Position numbers and translations under genes: made by a program. From Phallusia mammillata (Eukaryota > Chordata > Ascidiacea > Phlebobranchia > Ascidiidae), in assembly GCA_003260075.1 (NCBI GenBank), contig QLIY01000071.1, positions 72,483 to 136,482 of the forward strand: 64,000 bases of DNA. Reading direction: 5' to 3'. Positions 40,360 through 53,511 of the stretch are shown here, one piece after another. How positions within the stretch are numbered: the stretch's first letter is position 1; every line of letters begins with the position of its first letter. The notes beneath the pieces are model-generated. The model searched no databases. It was not told the DNA's origin and saw only the letters and a list, made by a program, of their open reading frames with translations.

Positions 40360-43300
40360 ATGGGTGACTTTGATGCCAACCCGTTCGCCGATCCATTCAA
40401 AGATGGCTCAGTGACACAAGCCACTTCTGAAGCTGACAAAGCTAATTTGGATGATTTTAATCCGTTTGCAAACAATGAAAATGCCACGATTCCTGCTAAT
40501 TCATCAGCAATGATGCAACCCACCAATCCACCTGATTATGGAACAAATTATGCCGTCTCAGCTCCCCCGGTTTCCGCACCCCCACCTTCGGCGCCAGTTC
40601 CAGGACATGAAGAGTTGCTACGAAGACAAGAGGAGTTGGAAAGAAAAGCAGAAGAGTTACAGAGGAGAGAGCAGCAATTATCATCAGCCAATTACAACCC
40701 AAGAGCCAACAACTGGCCTCCGCTTCCGAGTTGGTTTCCACTCCGTCCATGTTTCTACCAGGATTTCACAGTAGACATCCCTCACGAGTTTCAGAGAACA
40801 GTTAAAATGCTATACTATCTGTGGATGTTCTACGTCATTGCATTGTTTCTGAATGTCCTATCATCACTTGCTGCTTACATCGGTTGTGCCAAGCAAAACC
40901 TGGGCACCGGTTTTGGTTTGTCCATCCTCTGGTGGCTGCTTTTCACTCCGTGTTCTCTATGTTGGTATAGACCAGCGTACAAAGCATTCAGAAGTGACAG
41001 CTCTTTCAACTTCTTTCTATTTTTCTTCATGATGTTCTTTCAGGTAGGAATACTTAGTTGTTAAGAATGTGCCAACTGTCAAAATATGTAATAAACTAAT
41101 TTGGTAAGAGAACTCGTGTACATAGATCATCGAATACATCCAGTGGTGGGATTCAGCCGGTTCGCAATGATTCTACAGAACCGTCTCACAAAATTTTATG
41201 AGATCAGCGAACCGGTTAGCATTACTGGTTACTGTCGATGGACTTTTTGTAACAGAACCGGCTGAAAAGTATGACTTTTGTGATAGAACTGGCTGACAAC
41301 AAACTTGAATCCCACCACTGAATACATTTTAGTACAGACTTTTTACAATCTTTGTTGACATCAGTGCAGGTTGACAACTGGCAATGTTTTCTACATGCAC
41401 AAATTATCTGACAGCAATGTTTATAGTTGATTTTGGTAAAGGGCCATTTAATTTGCTTACTTTTTTACTTCAGCTTCCACTTTAGCTGGGGCAGCTCTAT
41501 ATAGTATATATAAGGATTTCAATCAACAACTTTATTGTTTAGTTTTGCTGGTCAGTTCTTATGTGTGTTGGGATTGAAAACTGGGGTTATGCTGGATGGA
41601 TTCTTGCTATCGCATGTTTCGGAGAAAGTCTGCCAGTTGGTATTATTGTCTGCATTCAAGCAACTCTTTTCACTGTCACTGCAGTCTTTTCTCTTCTTCT
41701 GTTGAAAAAGGTTAGTTTTACAAGTGAACAAGTATGATCGCTTTGGTTTGATCTAGGGCAGGGCTTCCCAAACTTTTTTGATCGCGACCCCTCTTAATCT
41801 CTTTAAAATTTCCGCGACCCTTCGCGAATAATGTGATAAACAGTGTGAAAAAAACGTTTGTTGTGTTTATTGAAACGACTAATTCGAGCGAAAACTAAAA
41901 AACAACCTACCGGTACTCGGAGTCTACCACTTGACATGTCCAAACACCGGTGCCTTTCACGTGTTTTAGCCTTTTGTTTCTGTCACATTGTTTTGCAAAT
42001 AGGCACTCCAAGTTTAGGCCGTTGCAGTGCTTTGCAGACGGATATTATTAAACACTGCTTAGAAATCGTAAATTTATTACCTAGTTATATTAGAGAAAGT
42101 TATTGCGCCAGACAATACTTAAACGTTAGTCTATAACTCTATATATGTCATCTTTACGTTGCATTAAAATGCCTGTGTATTTCAAAACAATTGCAATTGT
42201 TGCGTTTCAACCGACGTTTGTTCGATGAATGGCGTCACGCGTCACTACAAGCACGTTTTGCGCTTAGCTGAAAACATTTTGAAACCGAAGTAACTTGAAC
42301 AATAATAATATTGTGACGTCATACAAAGGTCAAGGCCGGGGCTGTTCGGCACCCCCGTACTCTACACCAGTGTATGGAGTACTTTCTGCAAAATTGGTAC
42401 AGCTCTCTGCGACCCCTCAAGTTTATTAGGCGACCCCTTCAGGGGTCGCGACCCCCAGTTTGGGAAGCCCTGNCTTAAACGTTAGTCTATAACTCTATAT
42501 ATGTCATCTTTACGTTGCATTAAAATGCCTGTGTATTTCAAAACAATTGCAATTGTTGCGTTTCAACCGACGTTTGTTCGATGAATGGCGTCATGTGTCA
42601 CTACAAGCACGTTTTGCGCTTAGCTGAAAACATTTTGAAACCGAAGTAACTTGAACAATAATAATATCGTGACGTCACACAAAGGCCGGCGCTGTCCGGC
42701 ACCCCCGTACTCTACACCAGTGCATGGGGTACTTTCTGCAAAATTGGTACAGCTCTCTGCGACCCCTCAAGTTTATTAGGCGACCCCTTCAGGGGTCGCG
42801 ACCCCCAGTTTGGGAAGCCCTGGTCTAGGGAGTCAAACCGGAACTGAACCGGAACTGAACTCGTAGTGCACTGTTAAAATTCTTCTTTCTTCGGGTTTAA
42901 TTGCACGAAAGGCAATTTGTAACGGTTTAAAAATCACAAACCAGTTTGGACCAGGTTATTTGCCTGAACCGGAACAAAACCCGAACCCGAAATTATACAT
43001 TTTTTAAAAACCTGAAGCGGGCCCGAACCCCCCAAAACAAAGTAAACCCTGAACCGAACCTGAACCCATATAACAAGCGGTTACACTCTCTGGTGTGGAG
43101 AACTATGATTACAATGATTACAAAACTTGGTTACAACTTGTGATTATAAACTAGCACTATGCAGTGGGACTTGTTTTGGATCTAACTGCAGCAAGCTTTT
43201 GTGGTGACAAATGCTAATACCAATGTTTTATTGATTGGCCATTGATTGAAAATGGTCATAGCACTTCAAGTAAAACTTGTTAATTACTATTTTGCAGGCC

Positions 43301-43447
43301 CACTCATTGTATCGTACGACTGGAGCAAGTTTTGAGAAGGCTCAACAAGAATTTGCTACTGGTGTGATGAAAAATCCTGGTGTTCAAACTGCTGCACAAA
43401 ATGCAGCCTCAACTGCAGTGCAGAGTAGTCTCAAGGGACAGTATTGA
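40360..43447 (+). CDS. SCAMP: Secretory carrier-associated membrane protein
   Basis: Three exons: 40360-41043, 41543-41710 and 43298-43447, in phase 0 throughout, 333 residues (human SCAMP1 338). The N-terminal cytosolic part has NPF/DPF motifs ([19 protein letters not shown]) that bind EH-domain proteins, a Pro-rich stretch, and a coiled coil ([20 protein letters not shown]). The tetraspan core follows: [25 protein letters not shown] (TM1), [20 protein letters not shown] with the conserved [16 protein letters not shown]-peptide loop after TM2, [12 protein letters not shown] (TM3) and [10 protein letters not shown]...[13 protein letters not shown] (TM4 region). The C-terminus ends [26 protein letters not shown]...KGQY. 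SCAMPs act in recycling and exocytosis at post-Golgi membranes. Intron 1 contains a family A MITE, and intron 2 a large hAT-type element with an N-join. The ATG follows a T-rich stretch. Confidence 0.95.
41141..41320 (-). mobile_element. hAT-type MITE, family A, in SCAMP intron 1
   Basis: Full-length 180 bp, CAGTGGTGGGATTCAGCCGG to CTTGAATCCCACCACTG, both termini intact. Flanking 8-mers AATACATC (41133-41140) and AATACATT (41321-41328) agree at 7 of 8. Best single copy for building a consensus. Confidence 0.9.
41759..42822. mobile_element. hAT-type element in SCAMP intron 2, duplicated at an N
   Basis: Starts CAGGGCTTCCCAAACTTTTT and ends CAGTTTGGGAAGCCCTG; flanking ATCTAGGG and GTCTAGGG agree at 7 of 8. 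CGACCCCTTCAGGGGTCGCG is near the right end and GCGACCCC near the left. A single N at 42473 follows a complete right end, and the preceding about 350 bp (from about 42115) are then repeated at 42474-42822. So the real element is probably about 710 bp, and the second half is an allelic copy. The interior has TGACGTCA at 42314 and 42670. Confidence 0.85.
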
Positions 43448-45624
43448 TTCAAAATAATGCTGATCTGCCCAATAACGAGCGTTCCAACTTGGAGAGCTGA
43501 TTGCATGCGGACCAAGCAATGCAGATGGACAATTTTTGATTCAACCAAAATTTCCATCAGATAGTTAGTCTGTAATAATGTACATACATACATATATGTG
43601 TAAGCTATATATATCTAGTTTTTAATATTAGAGAGAGCTCTGCGACATGCAATCTTCCCAAGATGCAGGTCATGCTTTTCTGTGTTGGCACTAATATATA
43701 TTGTGATGAATTTGTCAACAATACTATGTGTATGCGACTTGCTTGTAAAGCTGCATTGGTGAAGGTTACTTGGTGTTCACCGATTAACTGAGGTGGAATG
43801 CCACTGTTATGTAACCAACCATTTCCCCCATGTTCCACAAATCATTCTTCATTTCCAAAGTTGTTCAAATTTAAACAGCAAAAATCAATCTTATGTATTC
43901 CTAAACTGTAATTAAATTCTAATTGTACTGTTTTGATAATATTTCTGTCTCTTAGTTAGATTTTTGTTGGTCTGAAAATATTTAGGTGTTGTTTATATTT
44001 GCAAGTGCTACAAATTAGTTATGAAATATAATGCCATAATTTTCACCACGGAATATAAAATAACAGAATGTTTTAAACCAAAATTATTTAAAGCCCCCCC
44101 CCCTGGTCTGAAAATATTTAGGTGTTGTTTATATTTGCAAGTGCTACAAATAAGTTATGAAATATAATGCCATAATTTTCACCACGGAATATAAAATAAC
44201 CGAATGTTTTAAACCAAAATTATTTAAATTGCTAAAATCAAGTTCAGCAGATTATTTGTGACCAGAGTCTCATTAAATAAATTGTGCAATGTTTATGTAA
44301 ATATAAGATTCCTGGTGAGTTTTGTTGCACATTGTTTCATGTTGTTTAACACTAATTTATAAATGCAAGTTATGTTGTGACGAACCAATGTGTTTGTGTT
44401 TAGTTAAAACTGTTACTACATTTGCTGTTAGAAGTATGACTGATAAAATGGTTGAAGTTACAACTATAGCTCCTCTACACCTTAGCTGCACAATTAAGCC
44501 TATTAGGTTGATTAAATAATTTTAGTCTTATCCTGTTTTCTGAATGAATGCTGTAAAGAATCCCGCCCAACAATTAATGCACCATGGTTTAGCGGTGGTA
44601 CTAAATATAGCTTGGTGAGCATTTCTCAATAAACATATTTCATGCAAAATTTATGATTTCGCACACTTTTAAAAGTGCTGACTGTTGAACTTAAAATATC
44701 ACTGCAATCTGGCCTCATTTTCCCGTTGTAGAGGCTCATTTTCTCACCCTTTACAAATCATCTGTTATACTGTGCGATTTACCATGCAGTATTTAGTACC
44801 ACCCTTGGTTTAGTCATGATAGTAGGGACTTAAAACCCCCCCCCCCCTGCACAATTAAGCCTATTAGGTTGATTAAATAATTTTAGTCTTATCCCTTTTT
44901 TGTAAATGAATGCTGTAAAGAATCCCGCCCAACAATTATATAATGCGCCTTGGTTTAGCGGTGGTACTAAATATAGCTTGGTGAGCATTTCTCAATAAAT
45001 ATATTTCATGCAAAATTTATGATTTAGCACACTTTCAAAAGTGCTGACTGTTGAGCTTAAAATAACACTGCAATCTGGCCTCATTTTCCCTTTGTAGAGG
45101 CTCATTTTCTCACCCTTTACAAATCATCTGTTATACTGTACGCTTTATTTAGTACCACCCTTGATTTAGTCATGATAGTAGGGACTTTCGCTGAATCACC
45201 AGTCAACATAATAAAGATGGTAAAGCCACTGTACATGTGGAATTGGTTGTAAATATTAGAAATCCAGTTGTTGGTTAAACCACATGTCATGTCTAACAAT
45301 AGTTCAGCATAGATTTCTGTCATTTTTTAACTTCAGCAGGTTTCATTAAAAACACCCAGAAATACTTGCTCCCCTACAGTCCCCATCTCGCAAGCTTGAC
45401 TACTGCTTGTGATGTTATGACCATAAATAGCTTATGATCATTCTGCTGGCAGTGGGAATCTATGATGGATTATCTGCTTTTCTGTGTGGCTAAAGCTGTT
45501 TCAATTGTGCATGGCTCCACCTAGTGTACTTTCAACATTGTCTTTGTGTAGTTGACTTGTCGTTATAACAATAAAATACAAACAATGAAATGTATATTTA
45601 TTTGTGCAACAGTAGGTAGTTTGG
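43448..45624. other. Intergenic with two C-run duplications
   Basis: 3' flank of SCAMP. C-runs at 44094-44103 and 44836-44847 each follow one copy of a duplicated block: TTGGTCTGAAAATATTTAGG to AAATTATTTAAA (about 43968-44093 and 44104-44227), and CTGCACAATTAAGCCTATTA to AGGGACTT (about 44487-44835 and 44848-45187). An AATAAA occurs after the first block. No gene recognised. These are the first C-type joins in the window. Confidence 0.65.
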
Positions 45625-48600
45625 TTAAAATCCCGGTGGCGACCACGTTAGTTCCTTCTTAAAATATTCTATTTGTTGGATAACGTCGCCAGGTTGTGGT
45701 GCAGTGCTCGAATCGAGAAACACAATGCCGCACTCATCACCACTTTTCACAGTTTTAACGCTTAACGATTTCTTTTGTATGGATGAAAGTTCACCTGTGA
45801 AACAATTAAAGTTAGCAAACAAACAGAAAATGGTAGTGGTGACTTCAGGTTATACATATGATCAGTGGTGGGATATACAGCCGGTTCGCACCGGTTCTTT
45901 TGAACCGTCTCACCAAATTTTATGAGATTAGCGAACCGGTTAGCATTACTGGTTACTGTCAATGGACTTTTTGTAACAAAACCAGCTGAAAAATATGACT
46001 TTTGTGATAGAACCGGCTGACAAAAAATTTGAAATTTGAATCCCACCACTGCATATAATCCATAATTAGTTCACAAACTTTTTTTAGAACAGGTCCAATA
46101 ACAAACATTAAGGAATTTTCTCAGTAGGAAGTTTTGCCAAGAAGCACAAGCAACCACATTATTTTACCAACAAAAGTAAATTGACTAACTACAAACTGTG
46201 ATCAAATGTGCAACAGAATACAAACAAGTTATACAGTAAACATTTAAAGTTACTTGTTCACACATTTTCCCTTCATAAATATGAGTCACTTGCTCTTTGT
46301 TTGTTTTCTTTGCGACTACATACATGCAGTGCTGGGATTCAGCCGGTTGGCAACAGTTCCATAGAACCATTTCACGAATTTTTTTGAGATCAGCGAACCG
46401 GTTAGCATTACTGGTTAAAACCGGCTGACAAAAAAAATTCGAATCCCACTACTGCATACAAGTGTAAGTGCCAAAAATTAAACACAGAAATTGCTTATGT
46501 TTATAACAAGGACATACAATAATATTCACCACCTGATTTCTAAAAGTAAGGAGATCAAAACTTCTACAATCTGACACAACAACTTACCTTCGTGAATAAT
46601 TTCTCCGTTTCTCACTATAGCATAAGTTCCACTAACGTCAAACTGTCCGGTGTTTATCGAACATCCAGCAACTAATTTCTTTTCTCCATTTTTCATCTTG
46701 TATCGAAATGTGTCAAGGACTGAAGCCTCCGCTGAAAATATTAAAAAGTTTAAACAACTTTGCCTTAAAATTATGATGAAAAATGTTTTTGTACTAAGTT
46801 GTTGAGGTGATTTCTCTTGGTGAAAGAACATGGCCCAACTGCACTGAACAAAGTGATATGTTGAATGTCATAAATAAGTTTGAAAAGCAATAAGGATGTA
46901 CCATGCAAGCTGCAGTTAATATCGCAGAAAATAGCCAAAAAATGCTGTTTTCATTACTTTTAAGGTGTCACTCAGTTAACACCACAATATGAAGGGTGGA
47001 ACAACATATGTATGCACAACTATATAAAGTGCAAATATCATTACAAACTCTGTTAAATGTTTACCATAGGGATTTTGTTTTGTCACAAGAAAAACTAATT
47101 GATTCTTTGGGACACTATACACATACGGTGTAACTGATGTGGCCTTAATATCACTAATAATGGCATGAGCATTTGCCAAATCGTTTAAAAAATAAAGCAT
47201 GTCACTTTTTAAATGTATTCGGTCGTTATTTTCACCATCTACTTGATTATAATACATTGTATTTTCCCACCTAATACTCTAAAGTCTCGTTCTTCAATTA
47301 AATCTTCTAAAGTCTCCTTGAGGTGGTCAACAAGATGATAAATGACATCAAACTGCTGAACAGGCACAGAATGTCGCGTGGCTGATTTAAGTTGTTCTTC
47401 CGAAGCACTTTGATTAAACAAGATAATAGAACCTGATAGAGATGATAAAAACAGTCAACGCTTAAAATTTTTTTTTTTTTTTATACAAGGTTTTGCACAA
47501 ATTCACCTTTAAAGTAAAAAATTGAAAAGGCCTTTAAAGCCAAAAGCCTTAATACATTACATATATATTTGCTACTTTAAAAGTATTCAGAAATGCTTGG
47601 CCTTTAGGTCTGAAATGCTATGATTTATATATGAGTGTGTCGTGATCGCTCGTCTGCATTAACGCTTTAGGGCTGATCCCAGTTATGAATTTATGTATAT
47701 CTTGCTTTGAAAGTTTTTTTTAACGTTTTTTGTGTTATTAAGAAACTTGTACATAATTTTTTGCATCTAATAATAAACATAACTGCCAGAGAGCTTGTGT
47801 ATATAGAATACCCCCCCCCCCAATTTATGTATATCTTGCTTTGAAAGTTTTTTTAAACGTTTTTTGTGTTATTAAGAAACTTGTACATAAATTTTTGCAT
47901 CTAATTATAAACATAACTACCAGAGAGCTTGTGTATGAAGAATATATCATGCAGACGTTTCAACAATCGAGAAAAGTTACCATCATCATATAAAACAAAC
48001 ACAGTTGACAACCTGCACTCATGCTGACAACAAAGATTGTTGAAACGTCTGCATGATGCAGTCTACCTACACAAGTACTCTGCCAGTTACGATTATGATT
48101 AAATTTCTCTTCAAGGCCTTATTGATCCTAATTTTTGCATCTTACCTGAAAACGCTTTTGCAGAAATTAAATCGTTTTCTGTCATTCCTCCGACTCCAGA
48201 TGAGATAACATTAAGTTCACACAAATCAGTGCAATCGTATGTTTTGAGAACTTGCATAATCGCATCTAATGATCCTTCTACATCAGCTGAAATGTGAAAT
48301 ACATATTTTTGTTGGTTTAACACTAGATAGAGAAATTTGATCTGGTTTACTTTAAGTCAGTGGTTTTCAACCTTCACCAATTATGTTATTGATTAAATAA
48401 AAAAAGGCTTATGTTTAATAACAACTTTAGTTTCTAACACAACCGGTTAATGTATAATTATTTCAACTTTTATAATGACAAGCTCTGTGCAAAAAAAAGG
48501 ACCAATGTCTTGCACTTCTGATAATGTTTTTGAGAAACAAATTTTAACAATATTTTACCTTTCACAATGATGTTAAGTTGTGGAACATCGTGAGTAGTTG

Positions 48601-51600
48601 TAAATAACGAATTGCTTTTTTCATTTAAAAGAAAGCGACTTTGTTGTTTTCTCAATCCTTTCATTTTCATTTCAACATACATCCTGTAAAAACATTTTTA
48701 TGTAATTACTATTTCACATTCTTCATTTAACCTTATAGATTATGGGTTCACAAAAAATACATGGCAAAGGGGGGGGAGTTTTGTCCACAATCATGAAAAA
48801 TTGTTTGCTTTAGGTGTCTTTATAAAGCACTGGGGGCATATTTTACAATACACAACAGAAGCCTAACTGCAATAGGTAAAAATTCGGATTGTTTGAACCA
48901 CATTTTCTTGACCAAAACAAGAAAACACATTTTCGGTTAGGAATAAAAATATATAACCACATGTTCCTTCAGTGAGATAGATTTATAATAATCTGACACC
49001 ATAAAAAATGAAAACAAATCATAATTGTTTGTGAAATGTTTCTGCATTTAGGTTAAAAAACAACAACACAAGCTGGAAAAAGTTTTTTCCGAGGGTACAA
49101 TTTTATTCCTCACTCTTTTTCCTTTTGTCGTATTTTGGATATTTTTTTCCAATCTTCGTCTAGCTGTTCCATGCTTTGTAGTTTGCTTCGATATTGGGTA
49201 ACTTCCTTTGCACGGAACTGCACAAAAAATTTTACATGTCATAAAATTAAAAACAATAGTATTTAATGGTGAAAATAACAGCCCAAGACAGACGTAAAAT
49301 GCAACATGCTTTATTGTTTAAACGTTTTTGCAAACGCTCATTCCATCATCAGTGATATCAGGATTTGTCGAAACGTTTGAAATATAATGCATTTCGCTTT
49401 TTACGTCTATTTGGGTCATTATTTTCACCATTAAAGTTCCATATATAGTGTTACATAGTGAACAGATCTGTATGTAGTGTTACATAGTGAACAGATCTGT
49501 ATATAGTGCTACAATAGTATTTATTTAATAAATTTTTAGAACACAGGGTTTCTTTGGTGGTTTATTTTCCTTTTTCCCATCAAATGGTCCCACCCCCAGT
49601 CGTGTTTTTAAACATGCCAACCTGATTTTCTTCTGGGCCCCGGTCACCAGTGGTGGGATTAAATTTTTTTTTCAGCCGGTTCTATCCCAAAAGTCATATT
49701 TTTCAGCCGGTTCTATCACAAAAGTCATATTTTTCAGCCGGTTCTATCACAAAAGTCATATTTTTCAGCCTGTTTTGTTACAAAAAGTCCATTGACAGTA
49801 ACCAGTAGTGCTAACCGGTTCGCTGATCTTATAAAATTTTGTGAGATGGTTCTACAGAACCGGTGCGAACCGGCTGAATCCCACCACTACCAGTCACATC
49901 ACGTTCCATAATAAATCTGCAATGATTCTAAACAATTTCAAAAAAGGTTTTTCTGGCTTAGTGATTTGAAATATCACAAATTCACCTCCGTATTAACTTG
50001 AAGCATGATTTCACCCACAGGAGGCAGGGATTTCCATCCAACGATATTAACGGCTGCCCCAGGCGAGGCTTCACTCATTTGTTTGTTGTTTTCATCTGTG
50101 ATAAACTTTACGCGAGCAAAAGCAGTTCCAGCAGTAAGCCACTAAAAACATAAATGTAACTTTATGTTTAACAATGAGTAGAAAAAACGGGGAAAAAAAT
50201 ACTGTTTTGACAAACAGTTTTGCGCTTTTGGCTTGGGGAATATTTTTGTGCAATTATGTTTCAATGAATTGTTTCACTGAACGAGATAAATCCAACTCAA
50301 CTCAACTTAGTTTAAAATCAATTGAGTAAATTTTGCCCTAGTGAATAAAACATGAAACACACAGCTGCAAATAGCTATGCAACTGTGATATATGAAGACA
50401 TTTAAGACAGGGCTTATAAAAAAGATTTGCACACAGTGAGTAAATACTCAGGGGATGGAGCTCATAACATGATTTGATTCTTTCAAAGACAAAACTTTTT
50501 CTGTGACATGAAAAAGTTATACAGCAGACAAATATTTCAGATAACATAAGAAACATCTCTACATTATCTTACCATTCCCCGTTTTAATGTTCCCTGTTGC
50601 ACAACCACACTTCCAACTGGGCCATGGGTTTTGCTTTTGTTTGATTCCACGATCACTCCTTCCACTCTTGCACTGGGATCTGCACGCAAGTCCATCATCT
50701 CAGCTTCAAGCAGGATGCTTTCGACCAGGTTCGAAATTCCTAAACAGTTGAGTTTATTGCGCTTGGTGAAAGAAAACATACTAACACAAATAGTACTAAA
50801 ACAGCTGCACAACGTTGAACATTACAGATCACAAAACAGTGGATTACATACTTGGTGGATGATCGTGGTGCAGCTGCACTGCATTATACAGCGATATGTG
50901 ACGAGAGCTCACACGAAAGAGTACAGCACATTGTGAGTAGGCTATAACATGACTAGGGGAAACAATGGTGGGACCAAACAAGGGGATTTAGTATGAATAT
51001 AAGTGTAGTATTAGTTTTTCTAACAAGCACTATTTCAGTTGGAGCAAGAATATATTTATGCGATTGTATAACAATATAACAAGACTAGGGGGAAACTTTG
51101 ATGGGACCAGTTGAGGGGGCCTAGGAACTAACTAACCATGCTAGGAAAAGAGGATTAAATAAAAGAAAAAATGAATAATTGTCCTTCCTAAAGTGACGTA
51201 GTCCTCACAAAGTGTAAGATGTGTATTACTCCATCAGTGTTGTAAAATGTAAAAAAAAGTCTAAATAAAAAAAACATACAAATATATTAAAATACTAATT
51301 TACCCATTCCAGTTTTTGCAGAAATCTGTATAACTTGAGTTTTTCCTCCAGCTTTTTCCGGCTCCAAGTTGTGTTGTACAAGTTGTTTGATCACCTTCTC
51401 CTGTATTATATTGTTAAAAAAGTCAGGAAAAAACAAAATGGCAAAACAGGTTTGGACAAAAACAGTTTTTTTTTCTGATGACACAAACCAACATTAAACA
51501 AAAAGGGAACACAAAAACACAAACTCTATGTAATGTTAAACAATTGAACGAGATTTTATGTTGAAAAAGACATGAAAAAATGACAAAATCGTAAGAAATT

Positions 51601-53419
51601 TCCCCCCCCCCCTTCTGACACAAACTAACAATCAACAAACAAAAAACAGACATAAAAACACAAACTCAATGGAAGTGGTTCCCAACCTTTTTTGTCATGT
51701 GCACCATTTTAGTCAATTTTAGTCTTTTTCTCAGCTTATATATGGCAAATGCAGCAATAACACGTAGCACAGACAATCAGACCGAGATGTATATTGAATT
51801 TGACACAAATTCCCTCTACAAATTTTAAAATTCGCCCCCTGGTTGGAAACCACTGCTCTATGATATGTGTAAAAAAAGTTGCGAATGATAAATTTGCAGA
51901 ACTCACAGGTTTAGCGTTTTTCGAGTCACATTTATTAATAGCAACAATAATTGGGACTTTAGATTCGTTCGCCATTCGAATAGATTCCTCGGTTTGTTCC
52001 ATAATTCCATCGTCAGCGGCAACGACCAGCACAACGATGTCAGTTAACTGAAACAAATTTGTTTGAATGTAAATTTCACGAGGAAACAGTTTTCTCAAAA
52101 AGCACACTAATCATTTTTTGAAAGACTTGACACCAATAACTTTATTTTTCTACTAAAGCATTAGAAACAGCATTTTGCATTAGAACACCGGACATGTAAA
52201 GTGGTTGGATAAAAACCATGGCTACCGAGCTTGCAAAATACATAGGGACACTTGGAATTTAAACTGGAAACTCAGCTGGTTGCTGGGTGGATGAAGAATA
52301 AAATGACATTTGTGTCGATTGGTTTAAGTTCATGAAAACACATTCGTCCTGAAGATATTGAGATGTTTGAACGAGATACTTATCATGTGGTAAATATATA
52401 TGCCTCAAAATTTCAACGACGAAAGGCTCAATGTTTTTCATGAAGTTGAATCAAATTCATAGTTGCAGTAAAAACTAACCTGTGCTCCTCTTTGTCTCAT
52501 CGCAGTGAAAGCTGCATGACCAGGAGTATCGAGAAACGTGATATGCTTTTCCTCGTTCACTTTCACTGCAAACACAAACAAAATAGAAATGGGTGACTTC
52601 TACAATTATTCTATTCGATATTTTATTTGCCACTCTTGAAATTGAAATGATTGCACAAGATATAATATCGAAACTAACATTTGCTTGTTTGGGATATTGT
52701 TACCACATACTAGGATTATTTCAATGCAAACATTAACTCATATTGTTTTGCAGAATTATTCAAGTTTTTGTAAAATTTTATCACCATGTGATGTAGTTTA
52801 CTTTTAAGCAGTTACAAAGGCTAAGAGATAAGGTATAGGATCCCATGCAAAACAAGAAATCTATGCAGAAAAATATGATTTGTCAGACTTAACCGGTGCA
52901 CTTGAAAAACATTCTTACACGTTTCTCGGACATTTTTGCTCAAGCGCTGTTGCTCAGTAAAGCTTGGACCGGTTTAAAAGAAAGTTTATTTTCAACCCAC
53001 CAGAAAAAGCTCCGATTTTTTGTGTAATTCCACCAGCTTCTTTTTCAGCAACTGTTGTTTTCCTTAAATAGTCGAGCAGAGTAGTTTTGCCGTGATCAAC
53101 GTGGCCCATAATTGTGATGATTGGGGGTCGATGGGGAAAACTGCTCATGTCATGGGGCTTAGGACTGAAATTATTACAATAAATATTTCAAATTTTTTCA
53201 CTTAAAAATGTAAACACTAATTTTGCCAAAATTAGTGAGATTTTGAAAATGACTTTCTTGTGCAAACAATTACCTGAATATCTATAAGTTTTAGCTGAAT
53301 GAGCTAAATATTAAAAAACAGATAAAAAAAATTCATAGGGGGTCGTATTCATTGGTAAGATTCAATTTTTTTGTCAGCCGGTTCTATCACAACAAAGGTC
53401 ACATTTTTCAGCCGGTTTT

Positions 53420-53511
<92 letters not shown>

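Noticed and set aside
48770-48777. Short G-run as another join
   Set aside because: Shorter than the others and no duplicated flank found; probably ordinary sequence.
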